A stretch of DNA of 64,000 nucleotides from Mycobacteriales bacterium (GTDB taxonomy: Bacteria > Actinomycetota > Actinomycetes > Mycobacteriales > SCTD01): contig JAUJOY010000004.1 of assembly GCA_030447385.1 (NCBI GenBank), forward strand, positions 229,150 through 293,149. The letters are read 5' to 3'. The notes under the pieces were generated by a model. That model saw only the letters and a program-made list of their open reading frames with translations, was not told where the DNA came from and did not search any database. The first letter of the stretch is position 1. Each line of letters opens with the position of its first letter. This document shows, in pieces, positions 58,611 through 64,000 of the stretch. The translations under genes and the position numbers were made by a program.

Positions 58611-58874
58611 TCAGGTGGTCCCCGTTCCGACGGCCGGTGCAAGGCGCGACTTCACCTGGGCCAGGCTCGGGTTCGTGAGCGCCGAGCCGTCCGGGAACAC
58701 CACGGTCGGAACGGTCATGTTGCCGCCGTTCACGCTCTGGACGTACTCGGCGGCGGCGGGCTCCTGCTCGATGTCCACCACCGAGTAGGACACCCCCTCC
58801 CGGTCCAGCTGCTTCATCAGCCGGTGGCAGTAGCCGCACCACTGGGTGCTGTAGATCGTGAGCGGCTCGGGCAT
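58611..58874 (-). CDS. mrx1: mycoredoxin (glutaredoxin-like, CGYC)
   Basis: ATG 58874 with AAGGAG upstream gives 87 residues: [24 protein letters not shown], then [14 protein letters not shown] and [16 protein letters not shown]. The CGYC active site and the cis-Pro in TVPTVV are as in mycoredoxin-1, which reduces mycothiol-mixed disulfides. It is divergent from uvrD2 (92 bp between starts). Order nudC-mrx1-uvrD2-whiB7 matches M. tuberculosis Rv3199c-Rv3197A. Confidence 0.9.
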   Translation of the reverse strand: MPEPLTIYSTQWCGYCHRLMKQLDREGVSYSVVDIEQEPAAAEYVQSVNGGNMTVPTVVFPDGSALTNPSLAQVKSRLAPAVGTGTT

Positions 58875-58966
58875 GCGGGGAGCTCCTTCGACGGCAACCG
58901 GTGCCCCCCCGTCAACAGGATGCATGTCTACCCGCTTCCCGCGCCGCCGGCTGGGAGACTGCCGCC

Positions 58967-61058
58967 GTGGACGACGAGCGCACCGCGGACCGCATCCTGG
59001 CGGCCCTCGACGAGGACCAGCGCGAGGCGGCCCGTGCCGTGACCGGCCCGGTGTGCATCCTGGCCGGCGCCGGCACCGGCAAGACGCGCACCATCACCTC
59101 GCGGGCGGCCTACGCCGTGGCCTCCGGCGCCGTGCAGCCCGGCTCGATGCTGGCCGTCACCTTCACGGCGCGGGCGGCTGGTGAGATGCGCACGCGGCTT
59201 CGGGCGCTCGGCGCCGAAGGGGTGCAGGCGCGCACGTTCCACTCCGCGGCTCGACGGCAGCTCGGCTACTTCTGGCCACGGGTGATCGGTGGGGCCCCGC
59301 CCAGGCTGGTGGACAACACCTTCGGCCTGGTCGCCGCCGCCGCCTCCCGGGCACGGCTGAGCCCGGGCACGAGCGAGATCCGCGACCTGCTGAGCGAGCT
59401 GGAGTGGGCAGCGAGCACGCTGGTCGGGCCGGAGGACTACCCGCAGGCCGCAGCGCAGGCCGGCCGCCAGGGGCCGTACGACGAAGCTGTGGTGGCGCAG
59501 GTCTACGACGCCTACGTCCAGCTCAAGCAGGCGCAGGGGGTCGCCGACTTCAGCGACCTGCTGATGCTCACTGCGGGTGCGCTCGAGGAGCACGCCGGGG
59601 TGGCCGAGGAGTTCCGGGCCCGCTACCGCTCCTTCGTCGTCGACGAGTACCAGGACGTCACGCCGCTGCAGCAGCGCCTGCTCGACGCCTGGCTCGGCGG
59701 TCGCGACGACCTGTGCGTGGTGGGCGACGCCTCGCAGACCATCTACTCCTTCACGGGCGCCTCCGCCGACTACCTGCTGCGGTTCGGTCGCCGCTACCCG
59801 CACGCCAGGCAGGTACGGCTGGTGCGCGACTACCGCTCGACGCCCCAGGTGGTGACCCTGGCCAACGCCGTGATCGCCCAGGCGGCCGTGCGCTCCGCCC
59901 GGCTCGAGCTGGTCGCGCAGCGGTCACCCGGGCCGCCCCCGAGCTTCTGCGAGCACGACGACGCCCGCCGCCGAGGCCGCGTGCGTGGCCGACCGCTGCC
60001 GGGAGCTGCTTGCGGGCGGCACCCCGGCCAGCGAGATCGCCGTCCTCTACCGCGTCAACGCGCAGAGCGCGGGCTACGAGGCCGCGCTCGGTGACGCCGG
60101 CGTCCCCTACCTCGTACGCGGTGGGGCCCGCTTCTTCGACCGCGAGGAGGTGCGCAAGGCCGTGCTGCTGCTGCGGGGGGCAGGCCGCGCCGCGGACGAC
60201 GACGCGCCCGTGGGCCTGGCCGACCTGGTCGCGGACGTCCTTCGGTCCGGGCTGTCCTGGACGGTGGACCCCCCCGCAGGTGCCGGTGCGACGCGCGAGC
60301 GGTGGGAGTCGCTGGCCGCGCTGCACCGGCTGGCCGGCGACCTGGCCCGCGACCAGCCGGAGGCCGGGCTGCGCGAGCTGGTCGCCGAGCTCGAGGAGCG
60401 GGCCTCGGCCCAGCACGCGCCCGCCGTGGAGGGCGTCACCCTGGCCTCGCTGCACGCCGCGAAGGGGCTGGAGTGGGACGCGGTCTTCCTGGTGGGCCTG
60501 GCCGACGGCACCCTGCCGCTGGCGCTGGCGGACAGCCCGGCAGAGATCGAGGAGGAGCGGCGGCTGCTCTACGTCGGCGTGACCCGGGCGCGTTCCCGGC
60601 TGTTCCTGTCGTGGGCTCTGGCGCGCTCGCCCGGTGGGCGCGGGAGCCGCCGCCCGTCCCGCTTCCTCGACGGGCTGCACGCGGTCGCACGTCCGGCTCC
60701 GCCTCCCGGACGAGGCGGCGGTGCCGGCCGGCGCGACCGGGCCGGCACGCCGGCGTGCCGGGTGTGCCGCGCCCCCCTCACCGCAGCCGTCGACCGCAAG
60801 CTCGGCCGCTGCGGGCACTGCCCGGCGGACCGGGACGAGGCGCTGTTCGAGGCCCTGCGCTCATGGCGCTCGGAACGAGCCAAAGCCCTGAGCCAGCCGG
60901 CATTCTGCGTGTTCACCGACGCGACGCTGACGGCCATCGCCGAGCAGCGCCCGGGCACGGCGGCCGCCCTGGTCGCCATCCCCGGCATAGGGCAGGCAAA
61001 GCTGGACCGCTTCGGTGACGAGGTGCTCGCTCTGGTGGGCTCGAGCGACCCGACCTGA
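58967..61058 (+). CDS. uvrD2: UvrD2-type DNA helicase with an apparent frameshift
   Basis: Two ORFs make one protein. The first frame (from GTG 58967, ORF track to 60094) holds motif [53 protein letters not shown] and [22 protein letters not shown] up to SFCEHDD. From about 59963 the homologous sequence continues in the +1 frame ([18 protein letters not shown]...), with [18 protein letters not shown] and [16 protein letters not shown] tetracysteine (CRVCRAP...[17 protein letters not shown]) and an HRDC domain ([17 protein letters not shown]...[20 protein letters not shown]) complete it. All four modules of mycobacterial UvrD2 are present. Whether the shift is a sequencing error or real is open. 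Confidence 0.88.
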
Positions 61059-61077
61059 GCCGGCGAGAACTAATCCC

Positions 61078-61106
61078 TTGCGCGCTTCCGGACAGGCCTC
61101 TACCGT
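61078..61106 (+). promoter_or_regulatory. candidate whiB7 promoter with AT-rich box at -35
   Basis: TTGCGC (61078-61083), 17 nt, TACCGT (61101-61106). AACTAATCCC lies just upstream of the -35 and is the most AT-rich stretch nearby. In mycobacteria WhiB7 acts at promoters with AT-rich DNA next to the -35, contacted by its AT-hook; this site fits that layout, suggesting autoregulation. Predicted start of transcription is near 61112, giving a leader of about 430 nt. Confidence 0.6.
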
Positions 61107-61152
61107 GCTCCTGCCGGTGCTCTCCGGCGTGAGGGGTCAGGAGGTGGACGAC

Positions 61153-61362
61153 ATGGGAACTCTGACGTGCATGCCGGCCTCCGCCCGCGCTGCCGGCGCC
61201 AGCCGCCTGCGTCGCACCCCGGCGCCGAACACCGCCGCGCACGCCACCGGTCTGTCCATCTCCGGTACGGCGGTCGCCGCTCCCAGCGCACAGGTCACCC
61301 TCCTGTTCGCCGCCGGCTACCTCGCCGACCCGGGTTCCCCTCCTCGAGGTGCACCGGTCTGA
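61153..61362 (+). CDS. whiB7 leader ORF (69 codons)
   Basis: ATG 61153 has a perfect AGGAGG Shine-Dalgarno at 8 nt, one of the strongest in the window. The 69-residue product (MGTLTCMPASARAAGAS... ending ADPGSPPRGAPV) has no known domain and is rich in Ala, Pro and Thr. It ends 180 bp before whiB7. By analogy with leader ORFs of whiB7/wblC genes, its translation probably senses ribosome-targeting antibiotics: its last codons cover the left arm of a possible antiterminator, and its stop codon lies in the small hairpin GGTCTG-ACCC-CAGACC. The start and function are inference from position and signals. Confidence 0.7.
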   Translation: MGTLTCMPASARAAGASRLRRTPAPNTAAHATGLSISGTAVAAPSAQVTLLFAAGYLADPGSPPRGAPV

Positions 61363-61387
61363 CCCCAGACCGATCAGCGCCTCGAGG
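61342..61387 (+). promoter_or_regulatory. candidate whiB7 antiterminator
   Basis: CCTCGAGGTGC (61342-61352) can pair with GCGCCTCGAGG (61377-61387) in 11 bp, including one G-U. The second arm includes the first four bases of the terminator's left arm, so this fold and the terminator exclude each other. The first arm lies within the last codons of the leader ORF. Confidence 0.6.
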
Positions 61388-61418
61388 CCGCGGAACCCGA
61401 ACCGGGATCCGCGGCCTC
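61384..61418 (+). terminator. whiB7 leader attenuator terminator
   Basis: GAGGCCGCGGA pairs with TCCGCGGCCTC (11 bp). Inside, CCCG-AAC-CGGG adds 4 bp after one A-A mismatch. CTTGCGTTT follows, a modest T-rich run. The position between leader ORF and whiB7 fits transcription attenuation. Confidence 0.72.
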
Positions 61419-61542
61419 CTTGCGTTTCCGGGCTGCATTTCCTGGAGCTCTGCCCGCTCTGTCCACTGCCAGCTCCCCTCCGGGCCACCGCCCACGAATG
61501 ACCCCCAGGCCTACCGGCCGACCACGAAGAAGGTGAACCACG

Positions 61543-61827
61543 GTGCTCGCCACTCCCGACCTGAACCCGACCTCCGCTGCACCCTCCGACCCGGTCCTGC
61601 CCTGCTGGACGGCGGACCCCGACCTGTGGTTCGCCGAGTCGCCCCAGTCCGTCGAGGACGCCAAGGCGCTCTGCGTCCCGTGCCCGCTGCGGGAGGCGTG
61701 CCTGGCCGGTGCTCTCGAGCGGCGCGAGCCGTGGGGCGTCTGGGGCGGCCAGCTGGTCGTGCAGGGCGTCGTCGTCCCGCGCAAGCGGCCGAGGGGCCGG
61801 CCCCGCAAGGTCGACCTCGCAGCCTGA
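61543..61827 (+). CDS. whiB7: WhiB7 redox-responsive transcription factor (antibiotic resistance)
   Basis: 94 residues, GTG 61543. Four cysteines for a 4Fe-4S cluster (C21, C44, C47, C53) are in the standard spacing, with the WhiB turn EPWGVWGG (62-69). The C-terminal RKRPRGRPRKV (80-90) is an AT-hook that marks the WhiB7/WblC group. WhiB7 binds the principal sigma factor and DNA and turns on drug efflux, ribosome-modifying and other resistance genes when translation is inhibited. The upstream leader with ORF and terminator, and gene order with uvrD2, match this group. Confidence 0.95.
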   Translation: MLATPDLNPTSAAPSDPVLPCWTADPDLWFAESPQSVEDAKALCVPCPLREACLAGALERREPWGVWGGQLVVQGVVVPRKRPRGRPRKVDLAA

Positions 61828-61871
61828 TGTCCCTCCCCGTACCTCCCCCTTCCACGTCTGGAGAAGATCCC

Positions 61872-62039
61872 GTGTACCCCGCCCATCCCTCGGTGACGCT
61901 CGCCCGCGAGCAGCGCGAGCGGGAGCAGCGGGCGGCCGAGCACGTCCTGGCCGCCCGACTCGTACGCCTGCGCCGGCTGGACCGCCGAGCCGCGGCCGCC
62001 TCCGCGCGCGCCCGGCTGGCACGTCTGGCGCTGCAGTAA
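61872..62039 (+). CDS. small basic hypothetical protein downstream of whiB7
   Basis: GTG 61872 has GGAGAAGATCCC before it and gives 55 residues: YPAHPSVTLAREQREREQRAAEHVLAARLVRLRRLDRRAAAAS and a short end. ATG 61827 (overlapping the whiB7 stop) would add a Pro-rich head. The product is a single amphipathic Arg/Ala/Leu helix; family unknown. A terminator hairpin follows, so whiB7 and this gene may share a transcript. Confidence 0.55.
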   Translation: MYPAHPSVTLAREQREREQRAAEHVLAARLVRLRRLDRRAAAASARARLARLALQ

Positions 62040-62050
62040 CCCGACGGCCC

Positions 62051-62083
62051 AGGTGGCTCTCCCGATGAACGGGGGAGCCGCCT
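62051..62083 (+). terminator. terminator after whiB7 operon
   Basis: AGGTGGCTCTCCC and GGGGGAGCCGCCT pair over 13 bp (two G-U) with a 7-nt loop. It sits 11 bp after the small gene's stop. Confidence 0.7.
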
Positions 62084-62097
62084 GTGCCGCCTCGACC

Positions 62098-62103
62098 TAG
62101 GCT
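62098..62103 (+). promoter_or_regulatory. leaderless-type -10 (TAGGCT)
   Basis: TAGGCT, then CTGCGG, then GTG 62110: six-base spacing, no Shine-Dalgarno. The same hexamer TAGGCT precedes the MhuD-like gene. Confidence 0.55.
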
Positions 62104-62109
62104 CTGCGG

Positions 62110-63552
62110 GTGCCCTTGCCTTCGCGCGACCTGACCAGCGACGTCATCGTGCGCTCGGGGCTGGCCACGGCGGGGCTGCGTGATCGCGCGCTCGACGTGC
62201 TGCTCGACCCGTCCCTCGCACACGTCGTCGACCTCGTCTGCTGGCCCGAGAAGGGCATGGTGCACGTCGCCGACAGCCAGGGTCACGCCGCGCTGGCGGC
62301 GGACGGGACCACCGAGGTGCTCGCCGGACGGAACCCCGTCGCGCTGCAGGACCCGCTCTCCGACGACGGATACCCCTACGCCGCCGTGCGTCTGCACTCG
62401 CTGTTCGCCGACCCGCGGGCGCCAGACCTCGCGGTGGTGCACACCGGGGCGCACCACTGGCCCGAGCGCGGCGGCCATCTCGGCGAGCACGGCTCGCTCA
62501 ACGCGCTGCAGTCGCGAGCGCCGTTCCTGCTCTCGGGAAGGGGCGTACGCGAGCGCGGCGTCGTGGACCGGGTGGCTCGCACCGTCGACATCGGCGCCAC
62601 CCTCGTCCACCTGGCCGGCGGCTCGTACGACGAGATGGACGGCGTCCCCGTCGACCTCGCGATCCCGGCGGCGCGGCACGTCGTCGGCCTGCTGTGGGAC
62701 GGCGCGCCCTGCGGGGAGCTCCTGGAACGCGCTGCGGGCGGTGAGCTGCCCCATGTCGCCCGGCTGCTGGAGCGGGGCTGTGCGCTGCGCGGCGGGGCCA
62801 TCGCTGAGTTCCCGAGCGTGACCCTGGTCAACCACACGAGCGCGCTCACCGGGCTCGGACCGGGTCGCCACGGCATCGTCAACAACGCCTTCTTCGACCG
62901 CGTGGCCGGGGAGCAGGTCGTGCCGAACTCCTCAACCTCCTGGCACCGCGCGATGGAGTGCCTGCGGCCGGGCGTGCGTACGGTCTTCGAGCGCCTTCCC
63001 GCCGGAACTCTCAGCGCCTGCGTCAACGACCCGGTGGACCGCGGTGCGACCTACAGCACCTTCGCCCTCATCCGCGCGGCCGGCATCGGCGGCACCGGCA
63101 CGCTGTCCTCGATGCTGCCTCCCGCGGTGGACGACCCGCACGCCAGCCGTGAGCACGTCGTGGCCGACGGCGACTACGCCTGGTCGACCCAGGTGGACGC
63201 GAGCGGGCTCGAGCAGGTGCTCGAGCTGTGGGGTGCGGAGGTGCCACCCCGGCTGACCTGGTGGAACACCACCCTCACGGACTCCGGGCACCACGCCGGG
63301 GGCCCCGGATCCCGCATCTCCCGGGCCTCCCTGCAGGACGCGGACCGGCGCCTCGGGGTCTGGCTGGACCTGGTCGAGGAGCGCGGTCTGCTCGACGACA
63401 CCGTGGTGCTGCTCACAGCAGACCACGGGATGCAGGCCGCCCACCCGGCGTGCACCGGCGACTGGGACAAGGCGCTGACCGCCGCCGGTGTGCCCTTCCG
63501 GGACGAGGCGTACGGCTTCATCTACCTCGGGGATGACGTCCTCGACGGCTAG
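62110..63552 (+). CDS. alkaline-phosphatase-superfamily phosphodiesterase with N-terminal half-domain
   Basis: 480 residues. The catalytic core is in the second part: GLLWDGAPCGELLER, a Thr nucleophile in EFPSVTLVNHTSALTGLGPGRHGIVNN, and metal ligands DSGHHAG and LLTADHGMQ, as in nucleotide pyrophosphatase/type I phosphodiesterases. The first 190 residues contain HLGEHGSLNALQSRAPFLLSGRGV and VDIGATLVHLAGG, which resemble the C-terminal part of this superfamily (HG-x-L...P-F...DI-A-PT), while the protein ends soon after TADHGMQ. This points to a permuted or rearranged order. Substrate unknown. Leaderless-type -10 upstream. Confidence 0.85.
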   Translation: MPLPSRDLTSDVIVRSGLATAGLRDRALDVLLDPSLAHVVDLVCWPEKGMVHVADSQGHAALAADGTTEVLAGRNPVALQDPLSDDGYPYAAVRLHSLFADPRAPDLAVVHTGAHHWPERGGHLGEHGSLNALQSRAPFLLSGRGVRERGVVDRVARTVDIGATLVHLAGGSYDEMDGVPVDLAIPAARHVVGLLWDGAPCGELLERAAGGELPHVARLLERGCALRGGAIAEFPSVTLVNHTSALTGLGPGRHGIVNNAFFDRVAGEQVVPNSSTSWHRAMECLRPGVRTVFERLPAGTLSACVNDPVDRGATYSTFALIRAAGIGGTGTLSSMLPPAVDDPHASREHVVADGDYAWSTQVDASGLEQVLELWGAEVPPRLTWWNTTLTDSGHHAGGPGSRISRASLQDADRRLGVWLDLVEERGLLDDTVVLLTADHGMQAAHPACTGDWDKALTAAGVPFRDEAYGFIYLGDDVLDG

Positions 63553-63857
63553 GGCCCGCAGCCGCCCTGACCTGCGCTTCTGCGTGCCGCGTGGTGACGT
63601 CGCGTTCGGCTCGTGACGTCCTCGGTACGCAGGTCTGCGGACCTCTTGCGGACTGGCTGCGGACTGGGGGCGGACGGGAGGCTGTGCGCGAGGCCATGTC
63701 GACCCGCCGCGACGTTCGGGACTGCCACGCCTGGCTCGGCGCTCCGGGACCGAGGCCTGTGAGCTTCTGGTGGGGCTTGAAAACGCCCGCTCGGCAGAGC
63801 TGGCGTGTGGTGAGTGCCGTCTTGTCGGGCGAAATCATCTGGTGAAGAACTCATCGT
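63553..63857. other. 305-bp intergenic region before the ABC ATPase
   Basis: No family-like gene. ORFs at 63518-63838 (-), 63549-63923 (-) and 63591-63845 (+) lack Shine-Dalgarno and recognisable motifs and I treat them as chance frames. Near 63643-63677 short imperfect repeats (TGCGGACTGG twice, then GGGCGGACGG) occur. The last 80 bp are notably less GC-rich and should hold the promoter of the ABC gene. Confidence 0.5.
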
Positions 63858-63867
63858 ATGACGAGTT
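63848..63867. promoter_or_regulatory. 20-bp imperfect palindrome over the ABC start codon
   Basis: AACTCATCGTATGACGAGTT: 16 of 20 positions are symmetrical. The ATG of the ABC gene (63858) is at its centre, so a bound TetR-type repressor would block initiation of a leaderless message. The regulator would probably be encoded beyond the window edge. Confidence 0.5.
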
Positions 63868-64000
63868 ATGCGATCGAGATCGCCGATCTCCGGGTGTGCC
63901 GCGGCGGCCGGGACGTGTTGCACGGGCTGGGCTTCACCGTCGGGCGCGGCAGCGTCACCGGGCTGCTCGGGCCGAGCGGCGGCGGCAAGACCACCGTGAT
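63858..64000 (+). CDS. ABC transporter ATP-binding protein (partial, N-terminus only)
   Basis: ATG 63858 begins MTSYAIEIADLRVCRGGRDVLHGLGFTVGRG, then the Walker A GLLGPSGGGKTT at the window edge. This is the start of an ABC ATPase, most likely an ABC-2-type drug exporter. About 47 codons are visible, so the signature and Walker B motifs are not. A palindrome lies over the start codon. Confidence 0.88.
   Translation, partial: MTSYAIEIADLRVCRGGRDVLHGLGFTVGRGSVTGLLGPSGGGKTTV

Noticed and set aside
63591-63845. 84-residue ORF before the ABC gene
   Set aside because: No Shine-Dalgarno, leaderless -10 or recognisable motif, and overlapping chance ORFs exist on the other strand.
1-64000. Mobile element or prophage
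   Set aside because: No transposase, integrase, terminal inverted repeats or phage genes were seen, and GC and codon style look even across the window.

Overview
This window is from the chromosome of a very GC-rich actinobacterium. The signs are third-codon-position GC near saturation, many GTG starts, start codons coupled by 4-base overlaps (ATGA/GTGA), and families that are typically actinobacterial: WhiB7, mycoredoxin, AdnAB, DUF3107, DUF6758, DUF6158 and an MhuD-like heme oxygenase. I cannot name the genus. There are no rRNA or tRNA genes, IS elements, phage genes or CRISPR arrays that I can recognise.

Layout. (1) 1-7.9 kb: a Rieske ferredoxin and its reductase, envelope proteins (MscS, DUF421, DUF2254), two small stress-type membrane proteins, and a large GGDEF-EAL c-di-GMP enzyme. 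(2) 8-17.7 kb: acyl-CoA dehydrogenase and MaoC hydratase around two conserved proteins, a DUF6758-PHP pair, two related exported proteins, an aminotransferase, and a two-gene operon of a LysR-type DNA-binding domain plus a double GNAT protein. (3) 17.9-22.6 kb: three neighbouring genes of heme-linked families (animal-type peroxidase, MpaB-type oxygenase, MhuD-like heme monooxygenase), a hydrolase and a metallophosphoesterase. (4) 22.6-62 kb: a block whose order matches, from memory, the M. tuberculosis Rv3211-Rv3197A interval: DEAD helicase, ferritin-like protein, DUF3107, TetR, MoeZ, alkyltransferase-like protein, AdnA, AdnB, NudC, mycoredoxin, UvrD2, WhiB7. Accessory genes are set into it: a HAD phosphatase, LURP-like protein, class III aminotransferase, the NHEJ set (LigD polymerase, LigD phosphoesterase-ligase, Ku), a pentapeptide-repeat coiled-coil protein, CsbD, a KaiC-like ATPase with an RsbW-like kinase, a GGDEF protein, an ABC exporter, an AidB-like flavoprotein, an M16 peptidase pair and a GAF-ANTAR regulator. 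(5) 62-64 kb: a phosphodiesterase with unusual domain order and the start of an ABC ATPase under a probable palindromic operator.

The main themes are genome maintenance (AdnAB, Ku/LigD, UvrD2, alkyltransferase-like protein, AidB-like protein) and stress or redox control (Mrx1, WhiB7, TetR, CsbD, YeaQ-type proteins, anti-sigma-like kinase, ANTAR).

The most interesting regulatory signal is the whiB7 leader at 61.08-61.54 kb. It has a promoter with an AT-rich box next to the -35, a 69-codon upstream ORF with an ideal Shine-Dalgarno, and two mutually exclusive RNA structures, one of them a strong terminator. Other points of note are an apparent frameshift in uvrD2, a KaiC homologue that seems to keep only one of the two paired phosphosites, a probable CTG start, and a repeated leaderless promoter pattern (A at position 2 and T at position 6 of a hexamer 5-7 nt before the start codon), in two cases built from the stop codon of the upstream gene.
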